Positions 21,934 to 28,923 of a stretch of DNA of 44,790 nt are shown piece by piece; the stretch's first letter is position 1; each line of letters begins with the position of its first letter. Location of the stretch: contig DASYUT010000315.1 in assembly GCA_036000965.1 (NCBI GenBank), forward strand, positions 1-44,790, written 5' to 3'. This DNA is from Actinomycetes bacterium. GTDB taxonomy: Bacteria; Actinomycetota; CALGFH01. Both the position numbers and the translations under genes were made by a program. Under the pieces are notes generated by a model that saw only the letters and a program-made list of their open reading frames with translations, was not told where the DNA came from and did not search any database.

Positions 21934-23186
21934 CCGGCCCTCCGGTCGGGGAGCGCCAGCACGTCGGTGACCACGTCGAGGTCGTAGCCGACCGTGTAGC
22001 GGCGGGTCACCGCCGACCCGGGCCGGTGGCCGAGCGCGATCCCGATGGCGCGTTCGTTGCGGCCACGGCCGAGCCGGGCCATGTCGTGGGCGAAGGTGTG
22101 CCGCAGGCCGTGCGCGGTCGCGTCGCCGCCGGCGTCGTTCTTGATCCCCAGGTCGCGCAGCTTGCCGTTGAGGAGCTTGGAGACGGCCTTGGCGGTCAGG
22201 TGGTCGCCCGGGTGGGTCAGGCTCTCGATGACCGGGCCGCGGGTCGTCCGCGCCGCCAGGTGGGCGGCGAGCTCGTCGGCCAGCCAGGGCAGCAGCGGCA
22301 CCGACCGCTCCCGTGAACCCTTGCCGGTGACGTACAGCACCGGCACCTCGCCGCCGAGGTTGACGTGCTCGACCCGCAGCGACGCGACCTCGGCGCAGCG
22401 CAGCCCGGCGCGGTAGGCGAGCAGGACCATCAGCCGCAGCCGGGGATCGGTGCCGGGCAGGTCGCAGGCGGCGAACAGCGTCCGAAGGCCGGGGCCGAAC
22501 CGGGACGCCTCCCACGGGATCGCGCGGGGGATCGCGGCCTCGCAGCTCGGCACGGTGAGCCGGGCCAGCGGGTCGCGGCGGACCCAGCCCTCGGAGGTCG
22601 CGAAGCCGTAGAAGCTCTTGCCGGCCGTCACGTACAGCTCGACCGACTTCGGCGCGAGGAACCCGGTGCGGGCCCTCGGGCGGGACGCGGCGAGGAAGTC
22701 GGTGAACAGCTCCCGGGTCGCCTTCGTCCAGTGCTTGGGGCGCGTCCGCCGCTCGAGGAAGCCGTTCGGGCCGGCGAACGACCACAGCGGCTGCCGATAG
22801 GCGGTCGCGGTGGTGGCGGTGCGGTGGCGGTCGGCGACCAGGTAGGCGCGGTAGCGCTCCCAGGCCACGGAGAAGGCCACGACTGCGGTGTCGGCGTCGA
22901 ACGGGTCGGCGCCGGCGTGCGTGGGGGGCTGGCTAGCCATGGCGGCCACCGCGACGCCCAGGACCACGCCTGCCACCCAGGCGCGGGCACGGGACCGGGA
23001 CCAGGTCGAGCATCGCGGCACAGCGGCGCCCCCTGCTGCTGCCAGCCCCCCGGTGCACGCACCTGTCATAGGCGCCGCGGGGTGCCGGATCGTTACGGGT
23101 TCCGGGTCTTCCTCGGTAGGACTGCGGAGCGGGTGGGCGCCCCGCCCGGCGGCCATGGCCGCCGGGTAACCGCCGGGCGGGGGCAC
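21930..23186 (-). CDS. int: Tyrosine integrase
   Basis: A tyrosine recombinase on the minus strand. The core-binding domain (VAWERYRAYLVADRHRTATT to SFYGFATSEGW) is followed by the catalytic domain with Arg in AGLRCAEVASL, Lys in TGKGSRERSVPL, HGLRHTFAHDMARLG, the ALGHRPG box and Tyr in RRYTVGYD. The start is unsure: GTG 23186 gives 418 residues with a hydrophobic stretch (WVAGVVLGVAVAAM) unusual for an integrase, whereas ATG 22940 (MASQPPTHAGADPF) gives a usual 336 residues. A promoter with the GntR-type dyad lies at 23222-23250. It would insert the circle into an unidentified host site. Confidence 0.88.
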   Translation of the reverse strand: MPPPGGYPAAMAAGRGAHPLRSPTEEDPEPVTIRHPAAPMTGACTGGLAAAGGAAVPRCSTWSRSRARAWVAGVVLGVAVAAMASQPPTHAGADPFDADTAVVAFSVAWERYRAYLVADRHRTATTATAYRQPLWSFAGPNGFLERRTRPKHWTKATRELFTDFLAASRPRARTGFLAPKSVELYVTAGKSFYGFATSEGWVRRDPLARLTVPSCEAAIPRAIPWEASRFGPGLRTLFAACDLPGTDPRLRLMVLLAYRAGLRCAEVASLRVEHVNLGGEVPVLYVTGKGSRERSVPLLPWLADELAAHLAARTTRGPVIESLTHPGDHLTAKAVSKLLNGKLRDLGIKNDAGGDATAHGLRHTFAHDMARLGRGRNERAIGIALGHRPGSAVTRRYTVGYDLDVVTDVLALPDRRAG

Positions 23187-23221
23187 GAGTGGCGGGTCTG
23201 TCGGGTTGCTCTGGTTCGTTC

Positions 23222-23250
23222 AGTTTAGTACCTCGGTACCAAACCGGCAA
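23222..23250 (-). promoter_or_regulatory. Integrase promoter with GntR-type operator in its spacer
   Basis: Minus strand: TTGCCG (23250-23245), 17 bases, TAAACT (23227-23222). The near-perfect dyad TTAGTAC-CTCG-GTACCAA (23225-23242) covers the spacer and part of -10. It matches 17 of 18 positions of the operator at 14049 and sits in the same register. Confidence 0.75.
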
Positions 23251-23319
23251 GGGGGAACCCAGCAGGACGGCGAAGGCAGGGGCGGCGGGCATGGCGGGGC
23301 TCTCTCGGCGGGGCAGCGG

Positions 23320-23341
23320 GGACACGGCCGCCCAGGTGTCC
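23320..23341 (-). terminator. Hairpin after the candidate repressor gene
   Basis: GGACAC (23320-23325) pairs with GTGTCC (23336-23341) right after the minus-strand stop at 23343. It would separate repressor from integrase transcription. Confidence 0.5.
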
Positions 23342-23342
23342 G

Positions 23343-24299
23343 TTACGACGCGAGCGCGGCAGTCGTGGCGGCTTCGACCAGCTCGTCAGCGTAGTTGGCG
23401 CTACCTGGGGAAACGTCGTAGTGTCTCTTATGACCTTTGTCCTGGTCAGAAGCGGCGTTTGGAGCTTGGCCGCCCGAGTCCAAGACGCGGCGGAGCCGTC
23501 GCGCGTCCAGGCCGGCGGCGAGGCCGCCGAGCCACCACACCGCGACCTGCTCGCGGTCCAGGGTCGGGACGACCGCGACGCAGGCGTCGACGATCTCGTG
23601 GTCGGGGGTGGCGGGCAGGTGCTCGTCGCCCTCCAGGCCCAGGAGCCGCTGCACCTGCTTGTGCCGGTAGGAGAACGTCGGGTCGTCCTTGGCGGCGCGC
23701 AGGTGCCGGGTGATCGCGGTCGCGAGCTCGCCCACGGTCACCGGCTGGCCGCGCCGGGAGCCCCACTCGTCCAGCGCGTCGTTGAGCATGTCGGCGAACT
23801 CGCGGGAGCGGTCGCGGGGCCGGGCGGTGCGGGCCGCCCAGCGGTCGGAGGTGGTGGCGATCCTCACGGTCACGTCCTCCCCGTCGTAGACCTGGCGGGC
23901 CGCGGCCAGCAGCCGGCCGGCGTCGAGGTCGACGCCGAGGTCCTGGAACGCGGCGACCCACGCGGCGAGCAGCCGCTGGCCGTGGCCGTCGCGGGACCAG
24001 CCCGGCGCGGCGCGGTCGTCGTCGTCGCCGACGAAGCGGCCCATCGAGTCGCGGACCCGGCCGTGCTCATCCGGGTAGAGCTGCCCGTCGGCGATGAACT
24101 TCACGTAGCCGCGCAGGACCTTCTTGGCCTGGTAGGGGGTGTAGGTGTGCTCGCTGCCGAGGTGGCGGTCGATCCGGGCGGCCAGCTCCGAGGGGGTGAC
24201 CGGCCGGCCGCGGCGCCGCTCGGCGGTGCGCACGGCGTTGTTGAGGGCGGCGGCCAGCGCGGGGCTGCGCGGCTGCTCAGCCTGCCGGTCCGCAGGCAT
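23343..24299 (-). CDS. Candidate phage repressor / HTH protein with duplicated domain
   Basis: 318 residues, ATG at 24299 on the minus strand behind GGAGG. Two segments are clearly related: LNNAVRTAERRRGRPVTPSE with ARIDRHLGSEHTYTPYQAKK near the N-terminus, and LNDALDEWGSRRGQPVTVGE with AITRHLRAAKDDPTFSYRHK in the middle. This points to a tandem HTH-like module. It is divergent from a small HTH gene and next to the integrase, the usual place of an immunity repressor. It carries the 39-bp sequence shared with the excisionase-like gene. Confidence 0.6.
   Translation of the reverse strand: MPADRQAEQPRSPALAAALNNAVRTAERRRGRPVTPSELAARIDRHLGSEHTYTPYQAKKVLRGYVKFIADGQLYPDEHGRVRDSMGRFVGDDDDRAAPGWSRDGHGQRLLAAWVAAFQDLGVDLDAGRLLAAARQVYDGEDVTVRIATTSDRWAARTARPRDRSREFADMLNDALDEWGSRRGQPVTVGELATAITRHLRAAKDDPTFSYRHKQVQRLLGLEGDEHLPATPDHEIVDACVAVVPTLDREQVAVWWLGGLAAGLDARRLRRVLDSGGQAPNAASDQDKGHKRHYDVSPGSANYADELVEAATTAALAS
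23778..23816 (-). repeat. 39-bp inverted repeat, right copy
   Basis: Inverted copy of 21883-21921; here it lies in the middle of the candidate repressor. Confidence 0.9.
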
Positions 24300-24330
24300 G
24301 CAAGGCCTCCACTGGTGTCCTGGTCCCGGT

Positions 24331-24360
24331 GCGTACGCGAGTAAGCCTACTCGTACGGCC
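24331..24360. promoter_or_regulatory. Palindromic operator between divergent HTH genes
   Basis: The arms CGAGTA and TACTCG are flanked on both sides by CGTACG/CGTACGG, giving a nested dyad of about 28 bases upstream of the candidate repressor. Another CCGTACGG lies at 24423-24430 at the opposite promoter. It could be bound by either HTH protein, as in a genetic switch. Confidence 0.55.
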
Positions 24361-24402
24361 AAGTGTGTGTCTATCTGTCCGCACGGCCGGACGGCCAGGA
24401 AG

Positions 24403-24431
24403 TTGACGAGCTGTGCAACCACCCGTACGGT
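24403..24431 (+). promoter_or_regulatory. Promoter for the small HTH gene
   Basis: TTGACG (24403-24408), 17 bases, TACGGT (24426-24431). The CCGTACGG element overlaps -10. Confidence 0.62.
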
Positions 24432-24472
24432 GCCGGTGGGGCCGGACACCCGCACGACCCGAGGGAGGCGTG

Positions 24473-24718
24473 ATGGGCACTGTGCCCCGCAGGTTCGACC
24501 ACCAGCGGCTCAAGCAGCTCCGCCTGGCGCGCGGCTGGTCGCTGACCCGCGCCGCCGCCGAGGCCGGCGTCACCGAGGCCACCTGGCGGAAGTGGGAGGA
24601 CGACACCACGCCCCGGTTCGACCTCGGCGTCGCCCTGGCCGCCGCCCTCGGCGTCGAGTGCGACGCGCTGCTGACCCCCGCCACGGCAGGCGTTGACACC
24701 CTGGCTGACAGCCTGTAG
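24473..24718 (+). CDS. Small XRE/Cro-type HTH regulator
   Basis: 81 residues from ATG 24473 behind GGGAGG. A single HTH domain (LKQLRLARGWSLTRAAAEAG, VTEATWRKWEDD) almost fills the protein. Divergent from the candidate repressor, it is in the place of a Cro-like protein that opens the early operon. The -10 of the next promoter overlaps its stop codon. Confidence 0.72.
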   Translation: MGTVPRRFDHQRLKQLRLARGWSLTRAAAEAGVTEATWRKWEDDTTPRFDLGVALAAALGVECDALLTPATAGVDTLADSL

Positions 24719-24721
24719 GCT
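24693..24721 (+). promoter_or_regulatory. Early promoter with GACAGNCTGT operator
   Basis: TTGACA (24693-24698), 17 bases, TAGGCT (24716-24721). GACAGCCTGT (24707-24716) fills the end of the spacer and touches -10. Confidence 0.75.
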
Positions 24722-24844
24722 ACGCCCGTCAGGCAAGCCCGCTGACCAGCACGGACGCAGAACGGCGGACCCGCCGAGGAGCCCGCCGTCCCGATTCGAA
24801 GTCCGCCCCGCCAAGGACAGATCCCGAACCGCCAGGAGCATACC
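24722..24844 (+). other. Leader with stem-loop before 24845
   Basis: ACGGCGG (24762-24768) pairs with CCGCCGT (24783-24789). No other signal was seen in this 120-base untranslated stretch. Confidence 0.4.
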
Positions 24845-25021
24845 ATGCGCGACCCCGACCCCCTCGCCGAGTTCCACCAGCTCGCCCGCCACCCTGGCCC
24901 CGCCGACGGCTGCCAGGCGTGCGCCCAGGCCGATGTCGCCAGCCGGCAGGCCGCCACCCGGGCGCGGGCCGGCCGCCGCGCCCGCGAGCGTGCCGTCGAC
25001 CGCCTCCTGGAGGTGCTGTAG
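24845..25021 (+). CDS. Small Cys-pair protein
   Basis: 58 residues from ATG 24845 behind AGGAGCA. Contains GCQACAQA (C-x2-C) and an Arg-rich helix (RARAGRRARERAVDRLLEVL). First gene of the early run of coupled small genes. Function unknown. Confidence 0.6.
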   Translation: MRDPDPLAEFHQLARHPGPADGCQACAQADVASRQAATRARAGRRARERAVDRLLEVL

Positions 25022-25188
25022 TGGCCGCGCACGGGTCCCTCGACGGCCGAGAACTCACCGACGCCGAGGACCGCTTCTGGCGCAAGGTCTACGCCACCCG
25101 ACGGAAGGCCGGCGACACGCCCGATGAGGCCATCGTCTGGGCCGACAACGCGGTGCGGGATTACCGCGACGCGCAAGAGCAGTTCTGA
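25021..25188 (+). CDS. Small hypothetical protein
   Basis: 55 residues from GTG 25021, overlapping the previous stop (TAGTG). Contains LTDAEDRFWRKVYATRRKAG and a helical end. Coupled to both neighbours. Confidence 0.55.
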   Translation: MAAHGSLDGRELTDAEDRFWRKVYATRRKAGDTPDEAIVWADNAVRDYRDAQEQF

Positions 25189-25418
25189 TGGCCTCGCCGT
25201 GGCGGGACACCACCACCCACCTGCCGGCCGGCGCCGACCGGGCCGCGTTCGACGCCTGCCCGCCCGTGGTCTCGAATGGCTACGTCGGCCCCGACCCGAT
25301 GGAGCTCGCCGTCGAGGCGGCGCTCGAGGAACGCTACTTCGACGAGGGCCGCGACCCCGGCCTCGCCCTGTGGGGCTGGCTGGCCACCCGCACCGACGAC
25401 CCGAAGGACGCCGCATGA
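25188..25418 (+). CDS. Hypothetical protein
   Basis: 76 residues from ATG 25188, overlapping the preceding stop. Acidic with ELAVEAALEERYFDEGRDPG. No family recognised. Confidence 0.55.
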   Translation: MASPWRDTTTHLPAGADRAAFDACPPVVSNGYVGPDPMELAVEAALEERYFDEGRDPGLALWGWLATRTDDPKDAA

Positions 25419-25657
25419 AGGCCGAGGGCCAGCCCCGCGGGATGTTCGCCACCACGCCGGTTGCCGCGCGCACCTACCAGTGCGACGGCTACCGCTGCGG
25501 CCGGCCGATCCTTCGCGGCGAGCGCTACCGCCAGTTCGTCGTCGCGCCCTGGTACGAGCATAACTACGGCGCCAAGACGCTGCAGCCCGACGGCAGCTGG
25601 AAGGACACCCACTGGCTGACCTATCGGCTGCACCTCGATCCGGAGTGCAGAGCATGA
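25415..25657 (+). CDS. Small zinc-finger-like protein
   Basis: 80 residues from ATG 25415 (ATGA overlap). YQCDGYRCGRPILRGERYRQ and the C-terminal HLDPECRA give Cys/His spacing suggestive of a zinc site that binds or recognises nucleic acid. Early operon. Confidence 0.55.
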   Translation: MKAEGQPRGMFATTPVAARTYQCDGYRCGRPILRGERYRQFVVAPWYEHNYGAKTLQPDGSWKDTHWLTYRLHLDPECRA

Positions 25658-26442
25658 AGGCCGAGCAAGCCATCGCCCTGCTGTCAGGCGACTGGCCACC
25701 GAAGATCGATGAGCACTGGCCGCCGAAGGACAAGGCCCGCTGGCGCCGGGGGATGCACCTGCAGGGGCTGATCGAGGCGGTCCTGCACCCGCCCCGCCCC
25801 GACGGGTCGAAGCACCGCGGCGAGCCCTACCTGGCCCTGTACGTCCGCCGCCTGGTCGACGGCCGGCTGGTGATGTGGCACGGCTGGCACACCGCCGCCG
25901 AGGACGTGCCCGCCATGCAGCCCGCCCCCGGCCTGCTGTTCACCGCCGTCTACCGCGGCCAGGGCGCCAACGACTTCGAAGACTTCAAGTACCTCGTGAC
26001 GCCCTACGACCCGCCCGAGTCGACCGGTTCTGCGCCGCTGCCCGGTGATGACCGGCCCCCCGAGCGGCCACGCGGCCAGGTCAGCCCACGGCGCACGGTG
26101 ACGCCCTCGGTGACCGACCGGCCGCCACCGCCCCCGCCAGCTGCCGGCCCGGTCACCCGCGAGGCGCAGGCCGAGGCGACCGCGACCCGCAACGGCCGAC
26201 GGCCCGCGCCCGGCACCGCCGCCAAGATCGCCGAGCGGGAGGCCGGCATCCCCACCGAGGAGGCCATCGCCGCCGTGCGCGACCGCGCCGATGGCCATCG
26301 GTTGCTGCTCGCCGCCAGCCCGGAGTTCCGCGCCGCCGCCACCGCCGACGGCACGCTGTGGGCCTCGACCGACGCCGCGAGGTGGCGCGAGTACCTCGCC
26401 GAGACCCGACGGGCGTTCCTCGGCCAGGAGGCGCCAGCATGA
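25654..26442 (+). CDS. Hypothetical early protein, two-part
   Basis: 262 residues from ATG 25654, overlapping the previous stop. Residues 1-120 form an apparently compact domain (RRGMHLQGLIEAVL, EPYLALYVRRLVDGRLVMWH); a Pro/Arg linker follows and then a helical C-terminus (GTAAKIAEREAGIPTEEAIA). It is the longest gene of the early operon. A DNA-metabolism role is possible but no motif proves it. Confidence 0.55.
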   Translation: MKAEQAIALLSGDWPPKIDEHWPPKDKARWRRGMHLQGLIEAVLHPPRPDGSKHRGEPYLALYVRRLVDGRLVMWHGWHTAAEDVPAMQPAPGLLFTAVYRGQGANDFEDFKYLVTPYDPPESTGSAPLPGDDRPPERPRGQVSPRRTVTPSVTDRPPPPPPAAGPVTREAQAEATATRNGRRPAPGTAAKIAEREAGIPTEEAIAAVRDRADGHRLLLAASPEFRAAATADGTLWASTDAARWREYLAETRRAFLGQEAPA

Positions 26443-26810
26443 CCGCCGAGATACGCGGCAACTGGGAGACCCGTGACCGGGCCGGTGCCACCGGCACGAC
26501 CATCCTCGCCTGGCCCACCGTCCCGGAGGAGCGGAACTGCCCGCTGTGCCGCCGTAACGTCCTGCACACCCGCGCCGAGCACGACCTGGTCTACGGCCCG
26601 GCGAAGCAGGAGCGCGACCGGATCCGTCGCCAGCTCGACGCCGCCCAGCAGCTCGTCTTCGAGGATGCCCTGGCCGCGCTCATCGGGCAGGGCTGGACGG
26701 CGGAGAAGGCCTTCGACGAGCTAGTCGCGCTCGAAAGCCACGTCGGCTTCGACCGCGTCGAGGCCATCGCCGACGGCGAGCCGCACCCGTGGGAACGCCG
26801 GTTCATCTGA
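26439..26810 (+). CDS. Hypothetical protein with CPLC knuckle
   Basis: 123 residues from ATG 26439 (ATGA). NCPLCRRNVLHTRAEHD gives a C-x2-C with two downstream His, and a long helix follows. Possibly a small zinc-binding DNA-associated protein. Confidence 0.55.
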   Translation: MTAEIRGNWETRDRAGATGTTILAWPTVPEERNCPLCRRNVLHTRAEHDLVYGPAKQERDRIRRQLDAAQQLVFEDALAALIGQGWTAEKAFDELVALESHVGFDRVEAIADGEPHPWERRFI

Positions 26811-26829
26811 GCGGCGCCGAAGGGGGACG

Positions 26830-27318
26830 ATGGGGGCCATGCCGACCTACGCGAGCAAGACCGACGTGCCGGTCGCCGCGAGCGTCGCGGAGATCCAGCG
26901 CACCGTCGAGCGGTTCGGCGCCGAGGAGTTCGGCTACGCCGTCCGCCGCGACGCCGGCATGGTCGAGTTCATCTCCGGCGGCCGGCGGGTCCGCATCGTC
27001 GTGCCGCTGCCCGACCGCGACGCCAAGGAGTTCACCACCTACCTGCGCGGCGGCTTCCGCTACGAGCGCGCCGAGGGCGAGGCGACGAAGCGGTGGGAGC
27101 AGGCGTCCCGGCAGCGGTGGCGCGCCCTCGCCCTGGTCGTCAAGGCCAAGCTGGAAGCCGTCGAAGCCGGCATCTCCACCTTCGAGGCCGAATTCCTCGC
27201 CCAGCTCGTCCTGCCAGGCGGCATCACCTTCGGCCAGGCGGTCGCGCCCCGGCTCGAAGAGGTGCTGGCCGGGTCGGCGCCGGCGAGCCTGCTCGAGCTC
27301 GAACCGAAGCGTCCGTGA
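26830..27318 (+). CDS. Conserved phage early protein of unknown function
   Basis: 162 residues from ATG 26830 behind AAGGGGGACG. The pattern KTDVPVAASVAEIQRTVERFGA, RIVVPLPDRDAKEFT, SRQRWRALALVVKAKLEAVE and FEAEFLAQLVLPGG is that of a protein conserved in many actinophages near replication genes. Its role is not established. Confidence 0.65.
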   Translation: MGAMPTYASKTDVPVAASVAEIQRTVERFGAEEFGYAVRRDAGMVEFISGGRRVRIVVPLPDRDAKEFTTYLRGGFRYERAEGEATKRWEQASRQRWRALALVVKAKLEAVEAGISTFEAEFLAQLVLPGGITFGQAVAPRLEEVLAGSAPASLLELEPKRP

Positions 27319-27339
27319 GCACCACCTGGCGGGGCAGGC

Positions 27340-27368
27340 GTGACAGGCTGTGGGAACCGTCGTAGACT
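27340..27368 (+). promoter_or_regulatory. Promoter with GACAGNCTGT over the -35
   Basis: GTGACA (27340-27345), 17 bases, TAGACT (27363-27368). GACAGGCTGT (27342-27351) overlaps -35. Confidence 0.7.
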
Positions 27369-27506
27369 GCCGCCGGTGACGCGAGGACCCGGCTAAGGAG
27401 TGACGTCCCGCCGGGTCCCGATCCAAGACGGAGGCTGCGTCCGTCTCGGTGCGCTTGGGCGCATCCTACCAGGCGACGCGGACCTCCGGGAAGCATGGAG
27501 GCTGCC
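27369..27506 (+). ncRNA. Structured leader of the nuclease gene (candidate)
   Basis: Three hairpins lie between promoter and start codon: GGACCCGGC/GCCGGGTCC (27385-27393 and 27410-27418, 9-bp perfect stem), GACGGA/TCCGTC (27427-27432 and 27440-27445), and GTGCGC/GCGCAT with a TTGG loop (about 27450-27465). Such a leader of about 130 bases is unusual here, where most genes are leaderless or overlap. It may control the nuclease or be a small RNA. Confidence 0.4.
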
Positions 27507-27971
27507 GTGCCAACTTCCCCGCACCGGCTGCTGCCGGCGCGCCCCACTACCTACCGGGGCATCCGCATGCGCTCGCGGCTCGAGGCCGACTTCGCGCGCT
27601 GGCTTGATGGTCCGGCCTCACCATGGCGAGCGAAAGGCTACGCCTGGGCCTATGAACCCGAGTGCTTCGCCGATGAGCGCGCCCAGTACCTTCCGGATTT
27701 CCGCCTCACGGCGACAGGGAAGCCAACGCAGTACATCGAAGTGAAACCGATCAGCTTTGCGGGTGGAGAAGGAGAGGCGCACCTGCTCGCAGGGACGATT
27801 CACCGCATGGAGACCATCTGGTCATCTTGTCCCGACGCGATCCTCGTGCTGGTGTTCTGGGAGTGGCAGGAGGATGGTCCGTCCGCCTTCCTGCTCGGCT
27901 GGCCCGGTTCTCACGAATGGTGGCTGCGAGATATCGATGGCCGCACCTACCAATTTCCGAAGGCTGGCTGA
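27507..27971 (+). CDS. PD-(D/E)XK family nuclease
   Basis: 154 residues from GTG 27507 (GGAGG six bases before; ATG 27495 is an alternative). The fold signature is clear: Glu in RMRSRLEADFARWLD, Asp in YLPDFRL and the E-x-K pair in YIEVKPI. Codon use is visibly less GC-rich than its neighbours, suggesting recent gain. Similar proteins act as Holliday-junction, recombination or restriction-type nucleases. It sits alone behind a promoter and structured leader, just before the replication initiator. Confidence 0.75.
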   Translation: MPTSPHRLLPARPTTYRGIRMRSRLEADFARWLDGPASPWRAKGYAWAYEPECFADERAQYLPDFRLTATGKPTQYIEVKPISFAGGEGEAHLLAGTIHRMETIWSSCPDAILVLVFWEWQEDGPSAFLLGWPGSHEWWLRDIDGRTYQFPKAG

Positions 27972-27977
27972 TTCGGG

Positions 27978-28877
27978 GTGACCAGCCCCGTCCGCGTCTA
28001 CGGCCGCAACTTCGGCCGGGTGCCAGACGAGCTGCTCTGGGACACGGGCGCCTCGGACGCGGCGTGCCGGCTCTACGCCGCGTTGACCCGCTACGGCCAG
28101 CGCGGCGACCGGATCGTCCCGCCGCGCAAGGAGCTGGCCAAGCGGCTCGGCTGGTCGACCAGCAAGCTCGACCGCTACCGAGAGGAACTCGAACGCATCG
28201 GTGCGCTGTACGTCGAGCACTGCTTCGACCCCAAGACTCGCCGCCAGGAGGAGTCGGCCTACTGGATCGACGGTCGCCGGCCCCTCCCCAAATCTGATAA
28301 GGGGTCCCTCCCCACTGATGATGAGGGGTCCCTCCCCAAATCTGGGAAGGACGCCGTTCCGAAATCTGGGGAGCCTATAGAGCAGAGAGAGAGTTCGGCT
28401 CCTAACGGAGCCGGCGCCAAGGCGCCGGCGTCGAGTTCGAACGGCACGAGCGGCAACCCGCAGACCAGCCTCGCGGCCCTGATCGACCACGTCCGCGAGC
28501 GGACCGGCAACCCCGCCTACCGGCCGGACGACACGACGATCGGCAAGCTCACCAAGGCGTTCGAGCGGTGCTACGCGGCCGGCGCGACCGCCGCCGAGGT
28601 CGATGCGGCCGCGCGGGCGTGGGCGGCCGAGGACCGGGACGCCTCGCTGCTGCCGTCGTTCGTGGACGCCCGCCGTCGTGGCGGCCAGCGCAACGGCCAA
28701 CCAGGGCACGTGACGCCGCCGCGGTCGCACGTGGGCCACGACGGCCGCCACGACCCGGCGTGCTGGTGCTACTCACCGACTGGCGGCACGGGCGCGCCGC
28801 CCCTGCTCGAGGCCGCCGGGATCGCCCGCCGAACTCCCGTCCCCGCAGGCGTTGACAACGTGGCCGCTGATGGGTAG
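27978..28877 (+). CDS. Replication initiator (lambda O-like) with internal origin iterons
   Basis: 299 residues from GTG 27978. The N-terminal 100 residues are a winged helix (YAALTRYGQRGDRIVPPRKE, LAKRLGWSTSKLDRYREEL) as in phage and plasmid initiators. Residues about 101-132 are four 8-residue repeats of the LPKSDKG/LPTDDEG type, coded by 24-bp iterons. The C-terminal half (residues 155-220) is a DnaD/O-like helical domain (IDHVRERTGNPAYRPDDTTI). The protein would bind its own gene and load a host helicase. Confidence 0.72.
   Translation: MTSPVRVYGRNFGRVPDELLWDTGASDAACRLYAALTRYGQRGDRIVPPRKELAKRLGWSTSKLDRYREELERIGALYVEHCFDPKTRRQEESAYWIDGRRPLPKSDKGSLPTDDEGSLPKSGKDAVPKSGEPIEQRESSAPNGAGAKAPASSSNGTSGNPQTSLAALIDHVRERTGNPAYRPDDTTIGKLTKAFERCYAAGATAAEVDAAARAWAAEDRDASLLPSFVDARRRGGQRNGQPGHVTPPRSHVGHDGRHDPACWCYSPTGGTGAPPLLEAAGIARRTPVPAGVDNVAADG
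28279..28374 (+). repeat. Four 24-bp iterons, candidate replication origin
   Basis: Units at 28279-28302, 28303-28326, 28327-28350 and 28351-28374. Units 1-3 share CCCTCCCCA followed by AATCTG or a variant; unit 4 is degenerate. They are in frame within the initiator gene and are followed by a purine-rich, relatively AT-rich stretch (28375-28400). This is the lambda ori layout. Confidence 0.65.
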
Positions 28878-28880
28878 CGT
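28852..28880 (+). promoter_or_regulatory. Promoter of the BldC-like gene
   Basis: TTGACA (28852-28857), 17 bases, TAGCGT (28875-28880), inside the end of the initiator gene. A degenerate copy of the second motif (ACAAGCTGTC) follows at 28881. Confidence 0.65.
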
Positions 28881-28923
28881 ACAAGCTGTCGAAACGACCC
28901 GTACCCTCCAAGGGAGCCCCGCC

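Noticed and set aside
24783-24810. CCGATTCGAAGTCC resembling a tRNA T-arm near the integrase region
   Set aside because: The arm lacks the pairing and the rest of the cloverleaf; no tRNA or attP core can be supported.
28279-28374. Iteron array considered as a CRISPR
   Set aside because: Units are contiguous 24-mers without spacers and keep the protein frame.
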